NCBI GenBank assembly: GCA_963970005.1
Contig: CAXAMN010000001.1
Location: forward strand, 2,742,644-2,806,643
Length of the DNA: 64,000 nt
DNA from: Durusdinium trenchii
Taxonomy: Eukaryota > Sar > Dinophyceae > Suessiales > Symbiodiniaceae
Direction of reading: 5' to 3'
Shown here: one piece after another, positions 1 to 12,690 of the stretch
How the letters are laid out: the number at the start of each line of letters is the position of its first letter
Position numbering within the stretch: the stretch's first letter is position 1
The notes under the pieces: model-generated
What the model saw: the letters and a program-made list of their open reading frames with translations, nothing else
Databases searched by the model: none
Told to the model about the DNA's origin: nothing
Program-made: the position numbers and the translations under genes

Positions 1-270
1 ACTAGGAGCAAGGACGCTACTAGGCGCTCCTGGCATCGCTACTAGGAACAAGAAACTACTAGGGGCTCCTGGCCTTACTACTAGGAGCAAGGACGCTACT
101 AGGGGCTCCTGGCATCGCTACTAGGAACAAGAAACTACTAGGAGCAAAGGGCCTCGCTACTGGGAGCAAGGACGCTACTAGGGGCCACAGGAGCATACAG
201 GAGCAAAGGACGCTACTAGGGGCCACAGGAGCATACAGGAGCAAGGACGCTACTAGGGGCCACACGTTTG
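1..270. repeat. CTACTAG minisatellite array (truncated by window edge)
   Basis: Short blocks built on CTACTAGG, GGAGCAAGGACG and CTCCTGGC recur from the first base. Positions 1-160 show a higher-order period of about 79 bp. Positions 170-260 show a second period of 37-38 bp that begins GGACGCTACTAGGGGCC. The same vocabulary returns in opposite orientation at 56455-56545, and looser relatives sit at 8845-8910 and 20092-20170. The - strand is open for 68 codons here, but its peptide is repetitive and I treat it as a by-product of the repeat. Confidence 0.9.
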
Positions 271-1237
271 GTAGACATGGCTGTGTTCGTCTCAGGTGTC
301 TGTTGTGGACAAATCAAGGAAGGTCCTGCCTTTCGTCTCTCACAATCATAGCCTCACAGACAGGGCAATATTCATGGCATTTCATGGCCGCATTTGCATG
401 TGGGCCATGTCACTTGCGGTGTCTGGAGAGTTTGGTTTTGACAGGCACCGTCGATGCGGATTTGGGAAGAATTGGACTGTCTTCCCGATGAGAGACCAAA
501 CATTGTACCGCAAATGCACATTCAATAGGTACTATGATAGGTAAGGGTGGGTTGTGCAATTTCCATATTGGTGCCTCACACTCAAACCGCCTCCGACCAC
601 CACGACCAACACGCCTTCTCTTGCTCTGAGCCCTGACCTCAGCATCTGCTGCGGGTGGTTGCAAATACACCGAAACTATCGGCAAAAACAAACAAACATA
701 TGGAATGACCATATTTTCTATAGGAAGGTGATTTCGGATTTGGAATTTAGGGATCATCTCTCAACAAGCAAAAGGCTGGCAAATGAGGCAATCATCAAAT
801 TTACTTTCAGTTCGCACCCAACTTTGGAACTACTTATTCAGTGGTGCATGGTGGTCAACTCAGCAGAAGCATCTGAAATAGTTGCTTTTTGGAATGTGGA
901 CCACCTTACGTCTAGGCCACATGTGATGATAGAATTCCCGCAGTTTGCAATCCATCACCGGTTCGTGAGCACCATTTGGACCTCTGGGATCCTCTGGGCC
1001 CTGCTGCATTTGTCAGGATGGTGCTGCAGCGCCAAATGCCTGTAAGCCTCCATCAAGCGAACGGGAGGTGATGTTTTGGCCCAGGAGTAATGTCCAAACA
1101 CTCTCATAGTGACTCATGGGACTGGAATCATCGCATATATGCCTACATTAACCCCGACTCAGCCACTCCAATGTATGTAAATATGCCAGTCTAGCACAAA
1201 CAGCAGAAGTAGTTTGAAGATGTTAGAAGAGGGTTAC

Positions 1238-1296
1238 AGTAGTAGAAGTAGTAGTAGTAGTAGCAGCAGCATCAGCAGTAGTAATCGTAGTAGCGG
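1238..1296. repeat. AGT/AGC trinucleotide microsatellite
   Basis: The run is made of AGT, AGC and AAGT triplets with interruptions. No reading frame around it looks coding. Confidence 0.85.
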
Positions 1297-1702
1297 TATG
1301 TGATGTTATGTGATGGCATTTGTAGTTATGGGCCGGCCGGCTGGGGCTGTGGTTTTCGAAGCTCCCGGTGGGATCTCGAACCAAGCTTGATAACGGAGGC
1401 CCAAAGTGCTTGGTGTCGAAGGCTGTGGGTCATGGCACCAGGAGACCGTTGACCCACCTTGGTGTCGGTCCTTCCATACATATGTGGACTGGTCGGGCGA
1501 TCATGGTGGGTCACGACCTATCACCATATCATGAAGACTGAAGACCGTCTTAAAGACCCAACCATCCCATGGATTTCCAAAGAATTCATATCGAAGGAAA
1601 GTGAGATAGGACCTGTGAAACGATTGGGACAAAATGAACGTCATTCGCCCTCAGTATCGGCTCCTGCTCCCAAGTACGCTCCGACCTTGTCCGACCGGCG
1701 CC

Positions 1703-1827
1703 GGCAGGGAACGCCGCGCGCCGCGCCTGTTTGATCTCTGCCGCCGTGGCGTCCGGCGCCACGCCCAGCACGGCGTAGAGCGGCCGGGCTGCGGCGAACG
1801 CGGCGAGTCCGAGGGGGAAGAGATGAA
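1703..1827 (-). CDS. candidate exon with the N-terminal part of a J domain (DnaJ-like)
   Basis: In one - strand frame this GC-rich island reads through a hydrophobic, Ala-rich stretch into LYAVLGVAPDATAAEIKQA. That matches helix I and the start of helix II of J domains (YxxLGV...DAT..EIK.AYR). J domains stimulate Hsp70 ATPase. The HPD loop that would follow is not in this segment and would have to lie in a further exon downstream, at lower coordinates. After EIKQA the frame becomes Arg/Ala rich, so an exon end near 1725 is likely. I cannot fix either splice site, and a chance match of a GC-rich frame remains possible. Confidence 0.45.
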
Positions 1828-1987
1828 AAAAAGGTGCAAAGGACCGGTCTATAGGAAGAAGCCTCGTGGAAGTGTGCCTAACTTGGGGGCTTGAGACGGG
1901 AGGGTGCCATGCAATGCTGTTGACTTGAGACTTGGCGACTTCTTATCTGAATCATCTTGGTTCGCATGAAATTGTGCATGCGAAGGA

Positions 1988-2305
1988 CTAAAACATAATG
2001 TCCTTTTGGACCGTTGGACATCTCAGCAGTGCCAGAAGCAGTGCCAGGTCCACGCATTGGGAAAGAATCTCCAGGCGCAGAGTCCCAGAGTATTCCTTTA
2101 AGAGCGAACAAACAAATCCTGGGCCCCTGGGCGCTGTCGGATTGAAAGGAAAAGTGTCGGGATTCACCATTGGAGCGCCGGAGCTGGTGCGTTGGTGATT
2201 CGGGGTCGCGTAGCCGTGCAGCCAATGTCTTGCAGCCCAAATGTAGAAAGAGACCTGCACACCTCCCAAGAAAACAAGTGGGTCTGGGCCCTGGGTCCAC
2301 AACAT
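1988..2305 (-). other. open frame of uncertain coding status
   Basis: A 105-codon open frame includes a leucine-rich helical stretch around 2005-2100. A second overlapping - strand frame is open here too, so coding is not established. Confidence 0.2.
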
Positions 2306-2399
2306 CCTTCAACCCTCGAATACCACCCCAACGCATGGCGCGCATGGCGCGCTGCGCGCATTGCGCATCACCTTCGTCACCCATTGCATTCAAGGATGC

Positions 2400-3725
2400 T
2401 GCACCCGGAAGCTGTGAAGAACATCTGCAGTGGTTGATGATTTGGAGCTGTTTCGTATAGGACCTGCTTTATGAATCAAACTATCTAGGAGTTCCTCCGG
2501 TCAGACTTTCATCGTAGGACATCCTTCAATGATGGGGCTGCTTGACCCTGAGCAGCATGATTGACAGTTACAATCACCTCTTAAAAGTTCCCCTCTCCTT
2601 TTTATGTTCAATCGATTGAGTATGTCCAAGACATGACGAGAAATCGGATTTGACGATCTGACTTCCAGGTTGTGCTGACCGACTAAATTTGGGTAAATGA
2701 TTAAAATTACTTTGGTTTCTTCTTGCATTAAATTGTAAATGGCTACATGCAAAGCAGCAAGAGAACGGCACAAACAACAATCAACAGTTTGGGAACCCTT
2801 GGAAGGAAGCAAGCTCCTACAATTGTTTGGTGGATCAACTGGTTCGCAAGCAACTATTACTCATAACAGGCTCTTAAAGACCGTGTGTTTGGGTCCATCA
2901 TGAATCGTCAACTATATCATATCCCCAATCTACCCAACTCATCCCAACGCCACATTCGCTGCACCAAATCAGGGCATCCAACGCATCAAAACCCCAGGCT
3001 GAAAGCCAAAAATCATTTGCATTAACTCTTTGAGATGCTGATGTCACCCGCACTCGCTTCCTTCCTTGTCTCGTTCCTTCCTTTCTTCAATCCTCGTTCT
3101 CTCCCTTCATTCCTTCACAGGGAATCCGGGACCTTCGATCGAAAGCCATCGGACCAGCACCATGAAACTCTGCGCCAAGTGAGATGGAGCGTTGATAGCG
3201 ATAGCGCCAAGGGTTCTCAGAACGAAAGGATCAACATGAAGGATCCGCACAATTTCAGTTCAACCCATCCACCTTGCGATGAAATAGGATGACACATTTT
3301 CAGGACACTTCTTCAAGTCCTGCTCAGGTCACTGTTGCACGCGAGGGCCCAGGGCAAAAAAACACATCTAGACGAGGCCAATGAGTTTATGTGCATCTGC
3401 ATATCCTGACTCTGGACCATCAAAAGAGCCTTTGACAGAACGAAGTTGAAAAACTGGAGAGGTATAAGTGAACACCTTTAAATGATAGACCCCGGCAAAC
3501 ACTCAAATTCTTGAGCCTGAGCATGTGCACCTCCCCAGCCGTGGGAGACCTTGCCTCCGGCCGCAGGGTTTTGGGAGCGCGCTCTCTTTCGGCCGCGGCG
3601 TTGGGGTGAAACGTCTCTTAAGGGAGGTCCCAGTGGATGTCAGAAATACAGAAGGCCATCGTTGAGACAGTCGTCTTCTAATGTCAGGATGAAACAACTC
3701 CCCGATTAACTTTTAGATTATACAA
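2400..3725. other. no supported gene
   Basis: This is mixed-composition intergenic or intronic DNA. A GC-rich patch at about 3530-3610 gives a charged - strand frame (His-Pro-Asn-Ala-Ala-Ala-Glu-Arg...) that could be an exon, but no splice sites are convincing. Confidence 0.4.
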
Positions 3726-3731
3726 TATACA

Positions 3732-3750
3732 ATATATATATATATATATA
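3732..3750. repeat. AT dinucleotide microsatellite
   Basis: This is an uninterrupted (TA)n run. Similar short (TA)n runs occur near 16793-16822, 23628-23647, 27183-27196 and 46071-46088. Confidence 0.9.
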
Positions 3751-3959
3751 CAATCATAATTTATACTCAATCATACACAATCTCAGTTTACTGAACGGCT
3801 GAGTCCTGCGGAACTCAGAACTATAGACTTGCAAAACGACGAAGGGTTTCCTGCTGCTGCCCCTGGCGGACAAATTCCACGTCGTTCTATGACTTGTGAC
3901 CGTGCTTGAAACGTTTACAACTTATCAGCTGTCGAAATCTGGAATACTTACTCGTAGAA

Positions 3960-4421
3960 CTATAGACCAGGAGTTTTCATGGCGCCTGATCTCAAACGCT
4001 TTAAATACCTTTCAAGAAGTGTTTCATCGCTGCGCCATGAGTCAGGCACCGAACCCTGAGAATCGACCCTGATCACGGCCCACAAAAGGACTCTACTTCG
4101 GTCGGACATGGAGAACGGGAGAACCCCCCCAACAGATAGTCGGTCGGACGATCCACACGGGCCTCTACAGACTTCTCTCCATCGAGATATCGCCCTGAAG
4201 TCATCAACCCCCTTCATCTGACGAAGACACGCGGGGCTGCCGCTGCGGCATCTCAAAAGGAGGGAGGTCTCGATAGTCGACCCCTTAAGCGCTACATGGC
4301 TTCGATGCTTGGCAAACATACCAAATTCAGCCACAAATTGCTGCATGCATATCGCAGGCAAGCTGGCATATTGGGAAAAAAAAGGACGGAGAGTGGCCAG
4401 TCGGATTTTTCTCCAGCCCAT
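3960..4421 (-). CDS. unrecognised 153-codon ORF, possibly a fragment
   Basis: This is one of the longer - strand open frames outside the retroelement. It starts with ATG and its C-terminal half is rich in Arg, Ser and Asp. I recognise no motif, signal peptide or membrane segment. It could be a relic of a repeat or a chance ORF, because the region is not clearly GC-enriched. Confidence 0.25.
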   Translation of the reverse strand: MGWRKIRLATLRPFFSQYASLPAICMQQFVAEFGMFAKHRSHVALKGSTIETSLLLRCRSGSPACLRQMKGVDDFRAISRWREVCRGPCGSSDRLSVGGVLPFSMSDRSRVLLWAVIRVDSQGSVPDSWRSDETLLERYLKRLRSGAMKTPGL

Positions 4422-5188
4422 CTGTGAACTCCCCCACCCGACCCAACCATCTGTGGCCGGCCAGTCTCCGGTTTCATGCAGTAATTACTGGTTTCGCCAT
4501 ACCGTTTCGCAGGCTCAACCCCTCACAATGAATGAGGCCACAAGCACTAAGAAGGCCTTGGTGAATCTGCGCATGACCGATCGCTGATCATGGCAGGAAA
4601 ATCATTGAGGCACAGATTGATTGTCTGGCAATTCCATATAATTATTGTTCAAGTGGAAATGTGCAATTTCTTGGGTCCCAATCTGTGGTTCAAATGCATA
4701 GCTGCTGTGGCAATTCGGGCGATGGTCCCTGGAATCAACTGACTGAATGCAGGAGCTTGCAGTGGGTTGCAATTATATACCCGGATATACCCGGTTATAC
4801 CACCAGCTCAGTATCTGCTGAGGTGGTGGTACTAGCCACACCAAAAGCAGAAGCAGAAGCAAGTATAAGTAGAACGAATCTATATGGCATATGGTGTTTT
4901 CCGGTGTTTTCATGTTTCCTTTTTTTCCACAGGAACCCTTCCATTGCATGACCTTCTTGTTCCCACCCCCGACATTCCAGTGACGGTTGGAACAAGTGTG
5001 ATCGAACTCATGGAGAGGAACCGCTCGAGCGCTCCTCTGCAGCTGGAGCGCAGCGATCCCGGCAACCAGTAGTGGTATTACAAAACATTTACAACTCTCA
5101 GGGTGGGGCGAAATAGCTTAGCTCCAGCCAAGAGCTCAACTAAAAGCAACAATTGATTGTTTCATACTTTTTTCAACTAAAAGCATAG

Positions 5189-5378
5189 TCAAAATGCAAA
5201 CCCCCCATTTTCATCCTTTTCGGATCTGACCGCCGTTCTCGACATGCTCCCAGGTCGCTGCTTTTTCGGGTCTTCCGCCCCACCGCCCGAGGCAAAGGCG
5301 AAGGGATCTGTGCGAACAAGTGTCGTTGGTGTGCCAGGCAGGAGCCGAATTGAGCTCGGTGCGCCAAGAGCAGCCTGG
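5189..5378 (-). CDS. candidate exon, unknown protein
   Basis: The frame opens after a possible acceptor (GCTGCCGCAG, ending at 5379) and runs about 60 codons to a stop. The peptide is Pro/Gly/Ser rich in its first half and charged in its second (SEKDENGG near the end). Composition shifts to GC-rich exactly over this frame. No family is recognised. Confidence 0.4.
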
Positions 5379-5399
5379 CTGCGGCAGCTCAGCTGATTG

Positions 5400-7338
5400 G
5401 TCCCGTGACGACTGAAAGAGAAGAACACACAAGAAGATACCGTCAAAGACTTGTTTGTCCTGCTGAATCACTGCTAAGGGCTTGAAGATTCAGTGGCTTA
5501 GTAACTAGCAAACCCCTTGTACCCAACAAGGCTTTTTCAACAGCGTTCAAGGGTCCAATGGTCCAAGAGTACGACATTTGGACATCAAGAATAGCACAAC
5601 TTGGGGAGCCTCGCGAAACAAAAAACATGCGCTGCCCAACTACTTGTGCTGACAAATGCGGGTCCAAGATATGGCGGTCATGGCACCTGGGCACCATGTG
5701 CCATGACCGGGTCGTTCATGAACACGTTTTTTTTTTTCCAACTTGCAAACGATGTCTACCTACCGGGCTATGTCAACCTACTAGGCTTTGGGGCTCCGGG
5801 TGTTGAGCAATGGCACCATGTCACCAAGCAGTCTTGCCCCCCAAAGAAGGGACGCGGTGCGTCCAAAGGCACTAAACACATCTATCCAATCCCCCCCTTG
5901 GAAATTGGGTAGATACCCGGTCAGGTGTCATCTTAGGTGGCCTTCCAAGTTAGGCATTGCGATTGAGTAATTCTTTCATGGATCCAAACATGACCTCTCT
6001 TGGACCGACTGACCGTTTCTCAAACGGCCGATCAATGGTGGTTGAACATGTTGAAACAGGGTCGATGTAGGTGATACGTTCCTGTCCCATGGAGTGTCTA
6101 TCAATCATCTTTCACACTATGAGGCAGGACAAGACAATTCATTTCAATTCCACCCAACTTCTTCTATTTTTCCTTGCGCAAACGACACTTCTTGCGCTAT
6201 CCCAACGACATTCCCACGACAACAGTCCCTGGATTGCCGTATGTCAAGCGCAAACTCCCATCCCAACGTCGTGGTGTTCTCCATCCTGTCGCTAGTTCTA
6301 CCCATACCGTCAGTGGAAGTCAACGAAAGGTCCAGGCACCTGGATCAGCTCTTTTCCAGAAAGGTAAGCTCAATCCATGTTCATCCAAAACCAGTCCCGA
6401 GAATCAAAGATGGACATGGAGCATAACCTTTCCATATACATTTCCCTTCTTCAAGGTGGTGTTACATAGGCACAGGCAAAAAAACACAGCAACTCGCTAC
6501 ACTACACATCTCCAATCATTTCCACCCTTCCAATGAGAGTCACGTTCGCTGACAACCTCGCCTCGAGAGCTAATGTTCAAGCTGCCCTGGCGCAGGTGGA
6601 CAAATGAATATAGGCAGTTCTGACAGGCTTTTACTGAGAGGGTTTTCCTAGTAGATTCCCTAGGACTTCCAGCTCTGCAAAAGAACAACTAGAATCCTAG
6701 GACCCTTGGAAGCGCGGACCCAGCCAAAACAAAAACCCTGATCTGATTGGTTGATCTTCCCTTTATATACTCACAATATCTCACAATTCTCACCAACACA
6801 AAATGACAGTAATTACCAATCCTCCACACATCACAAACGTCACAAAGTTCCAAGCTTGCCTTGCACTTGGGAGGATGGAACAAAAAACCACCAAAGCCAG
6901 GCCCTCCACTTCCCATAAGCAAAGGAACGCAAGCCTTTCCTCGCCCGGAACCAATGGCCCCCCGGAAGCCATGATCATTTCAGGGTCCCCTGAGGGCGCT
7001 CCGAATCGAACAAATCCCTTGAGGTTTGTTTGACCTGAGGCAGGAGGTGAGGACGGGTGAGGACGTCAAGTTCCCTACAAGTTCATGAGGTTTGGACGTC
7101 GATCTCCCAAATGGTTTGATCTGTCATTTTCCACGGGTCCAAGGTAGTGAGTAGGCGCACGTCCAGCACTGGAAGAAACTCCTGATGTGCAGAACAACAC
7201 TCTTCATCCACCCAAAAGGTCCGTTGCCGAAATACTCTTCATTCACCGCCCCACTGGTCCCAGTTTTTGTTGGATACATCCTGCATTGGTCGTTTCTTCA
7301 TGTTTCTTCTTAACCTCCTCCCGCCTTCGGGGTTCATC
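5400..7338. other. no supported gene
   Basis: I see only short overlapping frames on both strands, with no motif, good splice pair or tandem repeat. Confidence 0.4.
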
Positions 7339-7350
7339 TCATTTCATCTC

Positions 7351-7461
7351 CCAGTTTCGCCTTTCCCCCCCGACTCCCCTGACACCTAAGCTCCCACCGC
7401 ATCCGCCCGCCCGCTGGGGCGTCCGGGCGCAGAACTCGTCATCCTCCGGGTTGGACGTCAT
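7351..7461 (-). CDS. candidate exon starting MTSNPEDDEFCAR
   Basis: An ATG at 7461 follows a possible acceptor in ACGTCAG. The frame encodes an acidic stretch and then a Gly/Arg-rich stretch in GC-rich DNA. The family is unknown and the 3' boundary is not resolved. Confidence 0.35.
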
Positions 7462-8420
7462 CTTGGTCTCCACCTGACGTGGTCGATCGAGGTCGCGTCT
7501 GTTTTTGATCGCGAGGTATCTGACATCGGTGGACTGGACTGGATAGCCGCAAGTCAACCCAAGACCCCACAAACTCATTGCGTTTCCCTCACGTGGATCC
7601 GTTGCTTGTTCGGTATGCAAATACTAAATGATTATGCAATGTTGACAAGCTATATACAGTCGGTGTCTTCCCTTTTTTGACATCGAATCAAACATAACAC
7701 ACTGTTGCGGGCTTTGGAGGACACAATGACCTCGCATGTCATTCGAAGTTGTCTTGGTGCCCTTTTTGAGGTGGTCTGGATGCGGGGACGTTTTTAATAC
7801 ACATGTCAGTGAATTGAAGACCACAAAAAAAGGTATGTGTTGCTAGCTAATTACTGGGCATTGTAAGATACGTCTTAGTGGTTCCCACTACAGGGACCGT
7901 TCCACTCTGATGGGACCTCAAGTAGTAAGCCCAAGTTCAACTGACCCATTGCCAAGAGCTGGGTCATAGGGAGACTTCAGTGAGAAGACCAAAACTGCCC
8001 ACACATCCCATCTCAACCATGTTGGGACCAGGCGAAACAACAAAAAAACACATCAGACCGAGCCCCCAGGCAGTGATGGAAGACACGCAGGTGACCTGCG
8101 GTGTGCTCCGCCGTATACGTCTCCCTATCGTGGTCACTATCGTTTTGCTCAGACCGTGGTCACCATCAGGTGATGAGGTGTCTCTTGCTTTTACCTCCAT
8201 GCAACCGAGTCTACCCGCAAGCTCATGCAAACTAGCTGACGCAAAAATGCACATAAGCAGCTCAGAAAAATATATAAATAAATGTATAATATATAAATAG
8301 ACTTTAAAGAGGAACAACAAAAAACGTCGTCCAATGATCATGCAAATACAACATATTTGTAGCAAAACCAACCTCCTGGGCCACAGTGGAATCACTCTGC
8401 AAGGCTGCCTAGAGCCTAGC

Positions 8421-8633
8421 CTAGCCCATCAAAAAAAGCGGAAGGATTAGATTCACACCGAGCAGCCCGATTGCGCTAATCAGGAACCAATGGGAGAGAT
8501 TGCCAAGGTTCTTTACCACTTTCTTTGCCTTAGACACCCGTACCTCACGAGCCAAGTGAAGTAAGTTCTTTACGAATTGACGTTGAGAATCTTTAGGACA
8601 ACCATGGATAACCTCTCCAGTGGATGGACTCAC
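8421..8633 (-). CDS. unrecognised 70-codon ORF with hydrophobic C terminus
   Basis: ATG at 8633 to TAG at 8421. The peptide has a basic, helical middle (LAREVRVSKAKKVVKNLG) and ends in a ~20-residue hydrophobic segment that could span a membrane. Base composition does not differ from the surroundings. A multicopy repeat is an alternative explanation. Confidence 0.3.
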   Translation of the reverse strand: MSPSTGEVIHGCPKDSQRQFVKNLLHLAREVRVSKAKKVVKNLGNLSHWFLISAIGLLGVNLILPLFLMG

Positions 8634-8844
8634 TAGGACTCACAAGATCTCACAAGCCACAAGAAGTAGAGGTGACCACCTGGGAACTAACATGGAAGCG
8701 GATGGCCTGGCTCCGAAAGGAAAAACCCGTGTTATCCCTTTTTCCTCTACAAACAGGGGGGTGAACTCCACTCCACTTCCGTTAGTTCCAAGGAATAATA
8801 TACTGTAACAAAAAGCTCTTAGAATTAAATTAACTAATAGCAAC

Positions 8845-8910
8845 CATTGTTACTACTAGTAAGGCACTTGTTACTAGAAGCGATGCACTTGTTCCTAGTA
8901 GCGAACATTG
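8845..8910. repeat. CTACTAGTA dispersed minisatellite, short copy
   Basis: The stretch alternates TTACTACTAGTAAGG, ACTTGTTACTAG and GTTCCTAGTAGCG units. It shares the ACTTGTTACTA and GCGATGCACTTG words with the copy at 20092-20170. Confidence 0.7.
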
Positions 8911-10477
8911 TGTACACAAAAAACCATGCATACACAAGCGACTGGAACTTCGGACTGGAACGAACGCCACGTCCACCGAATGGACTCAGCATATCTCAGC
9001 ATTGAGGTCCTTCAGAAGCGTCCCTTCCAGGTGATCCACCTGCGCCCCTTCAAAGCCAAATAGGAAAAAGGACACCCCCAAAATATCGCTGATGCCCCCC
9101 CTTTTCGGGTCTGTGAGAGTCTGTGTTTGGTTTTTGCCGAGGGACATCCCCTTCGAAGCTCTTACCCAGAACTGTTTAGAACGGCCTCGCAAGTGGTGCT
9201 GTTGCTACAGCTGGACGAGCATCTCAACCTGGCCTTCAGCAGGGGGGGGCTCAAAAAACAGTACTACCCACCCGCTGAGCCTCTGGGACTGGATATCCAA
9301 AGGACTTGTTTATCTTTACTTTTAGGATTTTAGGGACCAACATCCACTGAGATGAATGTGTGGTAGGCCATGATGATACAGATCTCTCTTTCTATTACAG
9401 TATATATAATATTATATGACCAAACTAGCAAAATAAACAAATCCATGTCAAAGGAGGTGGAACGGGCGGCCAAGAGTTGGGGTTGGTGTATCCCAAATAA
9501 GGGTGCCTAAACGCCGCTTCGGCACAAAACAGCACAATTCGATACAACTCGGACCCACACATGTTGTTGCTGTAAGTTCAGACTCAGACCCATGAAGCTC
9601 GCAAATGAGTGGATCCCGTCAAGCGTTGGGAATCGGGTTCCACGGACCCCACCGTTCGATCGATTTCGACCCGGTCGGTGGATGCGATACTTCCATGAAG
9701 GTAGGAAAGGAAGACGTAGAAAGTCGGCAAGGTTCGCTGAGGACAACCATTGCAAGTGGTTGTGTTTGGAGACACACCCTCCTGTAGGAGACAACATTCA
9801 ACTCGGTGTCCTGGGTCCTGGGTCTGTCCATTGTCCCAAGCAGGGTGCCACTGCTGTTACACACGCAAAACCGTTGTTTTTGAAACTGTCATGCCTATCC
9901 ACTCTGGTGGATGGGTTCCTTTTTCAACTACCCCACTGGATCTTATTTTTGTTGCAGTCAAAAAGCCTGTCAAACGGTATGGTTTAGTTGTTGTGTATCT
10001 TGTTGACCTGTTAAACCCGCAGGGTACAAGTAAGTACAAGTAACTGGTAAGGATTCAACTGGTGTTCGTACGTTTTCGGTTTCCGATGTGTTTTCATGAC
10101 TCATACCTCTACTTGGTTTCCACACAAGCAGCATTATTTGTATGAACAAAGTGTGACCATATTTGGAGATAGACACTTGTGCCACAGTCACCCAAAGTTC
10201 AGGCGTTCAGCAACGCAATGACGTTCCAGCCACGTCCAACTGAGACTTTGAAGGTCGAAACAATCCAAACGAAGGGAAAGGAATCAACACATTCCCGTCC
10301 TTTTTCTGCCATGTGCTGCCATGACCACCATGCCAATCGTTGTGCCATCAAAATCATGGTGGTATGTGTCACCATGTCAGTGGTCCCCATCAAATGTTGC
10401 CATGACCACCATGTTCTGCCACACCGTTTCCACGGTTTCATGTTGACACCATCGTCCCAACCGTGACCTCCTCACAG
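8911..10477. other. no supported gene
   Basis: Both strands carry overlapping short frames. Near 10311-10412 a 19-bp word (TGCTGCCATGACCACCATG, second copy slightly changed) occurs twice about 80 bp apart. Confidence 0.35.
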
Positions 10478-10600
10478 CCAACCAAGTCAACGGCTCCTGG
10501 AGATCCGTCGCAAGATGTGCAAATGACTTCTCAGATGTTATTGTGGGTTGTTGACCATCCATCTCCAGGAAATCCCCGATGCACTTTCTCAATGGCCAAC
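10478..10600 (-). CDS. candidate exon, unknown protein
   Basis: The frame reads CIGDFLEMDGQQPTITSEK and continues into a helical, acidic stretch. Amino-acid usage looks like coding sequence, but no motif is recognised and the splice sites are only plausible. Confidence 0.35.
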
Positions 10601-10709
10601 TAGCTCTTTTCAGGCCCCTTCCGCAAAAGCCCAAATAGCCTAAATGACCAGTCGTCTGGCCTGACTGTCCGAGTGCCGAACTTCATAGAATCTTCATCGA
10701 CGTTGACCC

Positions 10710-10925
10710 TCACCAACCCATGAAGAAAAGGGTGCTGGGGCGATTGATATAATTAGTGTTCAGGTCCGCGTGTGCCCAAGCCAAGCTGGCGCTCCCTATA
10801 CTTTTCAGGTCCCCATGGGCCCAGATTGCCCTCAAGCTCCCTACTGTGGTCAGGGCCCATATGTGCCCAGACTGAGCTGGCTCTCCCGATGTATTGGGTA
10901 GAGATCCACCACTAGTTGCATGCAA
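10710..10925 (-). repeat. three 45-bp tandem repeats inside a 71-codon frame
   Basis: Units begin CAGGTCCGCG at 10761, CAGGTCCCCA at 10806 and CAGGGCCCAT at 10851, a period of exactly 45 bp. Because 45 is a multiple of 3, the - strand frame encodes three 15-residue repeats sharing the pattern WA..DL in their second halves. The frame has ATG at 10925 and a stop at 10710. It may be a small repeat protein or a minisatellite that happens to stay open. Confidence 0.6.
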
Positions 10926-10929
10926 ATAT

Positions 10930-12404
10930 CACAATATGACCTTATAAGGTGACCTATGACCTATGGGGACCTGAGAAACGACCTGGTGCCGCTGGTGCCC
11001 ACCTTTCTAAGGCAATGGGAACGGCAAAGGCTTGGAGGTTCCCACTATATACCTTGAAGACGAAGTGAAAATTCCAGGTACCGACCGATCTCAACTGCAA
11101 ACCGACCGATGGGCGACCTCAAAATCATTGGTTCGACCACCAAACCGCTCAGGGTTAGACACAAACCCCTGGTCAAAGAAGGGTTTATGAAGCATTTTGG
11201 GCAGTCACATCAAACACCTTTTGGGCCATGCAAACATATGCAAAATATGGCCATCGTCCATAAAATGGTCCGAACCTTGAAAAGTAGGCCTCCATGCATG
11301 GAGTGTTTGGGATTGGTTTACTGCTCGTCCATGGCCCCTGAGGATTGACCGATTTACGACTTTGAGCTTTGCATGATCATCTGCTGGAAGCTTTGAACAA
11401 GCTCTACAGTGGGAGAGGCACTTGCTTTCATCGTGATGAGGCGTACGGCGTACAAAGAGAGAAACATCGGCATCCAACACATGATTCAAAGGAGATCTAT
11501 ACTATACTGTACTCCTCATTCCTTCTCTATATATACTTTAGGGTCTCTGTAGCCAAAGGACACATTATAGATATTAATGTATAGGCTAGGCATTATTTAT
11601 GTAAATATATTTCCGCAACCCAGTCATCTTACAGCTCCAGGTCACTCGTTGAAGGATGGACGGGTTGAAGGATGGCGTCTCCGCGCTTTCTCGTCCGCAC
11701 CTCGTTGGTTCACGTCAAAGAGGACGCTGCTGTCCAAGCTGCACCTACAGCCACAGGCTCTTAGGTTGGAGGCCATCGCTAGTAGGTTGGAGACCAGAAC
11801 CGGTTGACCTACCTGGGAGGTCATGCAGCATGGCGGACTGGTCGGGCTAACATGGTGGGTCACGACCCATCCCCGCATGACAACAGCATACAACAGCCAG
11901 AATCCAGAACACTGCGCAAGCTCAATTGACTCAATGTGGCTTGCTAGATTGATGGAGTTCTGCAGTGTTGGACAAAACAAGGAAAGCTGTTGAAGCTATT
12001 GTCATGAAGGATAGAGGGAGCATAACAATGAGGGCCATGTGTGCAACTCCAAGACAAACAAGCGGCCACTGATCAAACCTGGATGAGAGGCCTCTATATT
12101 TACTGGGTGATGGCAGGGAGTGTAGCTTGTTGAGAATTAGGAATGCTAAAACACATGTCAAAACTTCCAACATCAACTACTCAACGTCACATCTACTTAC
12201 CTATATGACGTGTTCTCTTTAGCTGCAAATCGGACTGGCTCACGTCTCTGAATTTGCAGAAATTATTCTTGCCTGCGCATTGCTCCCGCACATGACAGGC
12301 GGCAACAAATGCAAGTGATGTGGGCAGCACCATTAGCACCACGGCCGAGGAGCAAGAGCAAATACTGTTAAAAAAAACTTTCATATGGTAAGGCCAGAAT
12401 CCTT
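10930..12404. other. no supported gene
   Basis: I see no motif, clean splice pair or tandem structure. Short frames overlap on both strands. Confidence 0.35.
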
Positions 12405-12690
12405 GATTTAAAAAAAAGTCAAAATGACGTCAAAAAAAGGTCAACTGGAAAAGTCAAAGTCAAAAAAAAATCAAATTAACGTTTAAAAAAAAGTCAACCA
12501 TAGACCACAGCTCGAAAAGTCCAAAAAAGTCAAAACAAAAGTCATAAAAAGTCAAACTCAAAAAAACAACTCGAAAAAGTCAAACACAAGTCAAAACATA
12601 TGCAAAACAAAGTCGAACGAAAGTCAAAAAAAAGTCGAAAACACATCAAAAAAGTCAAACAAATGCAAATTGACGTTTTTTTTTTGACTT
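12405..12690. repeat. degenerate GTCAAAAA low-complexity tract
   Basis: About 30 imperfect units of AAAAGTC / GTCAAAA follow one another. The tract closes with the complementary word TTTTTGACTTTTTT at 12675-12695, so the single strand could fold back. Confidence 0.85.
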
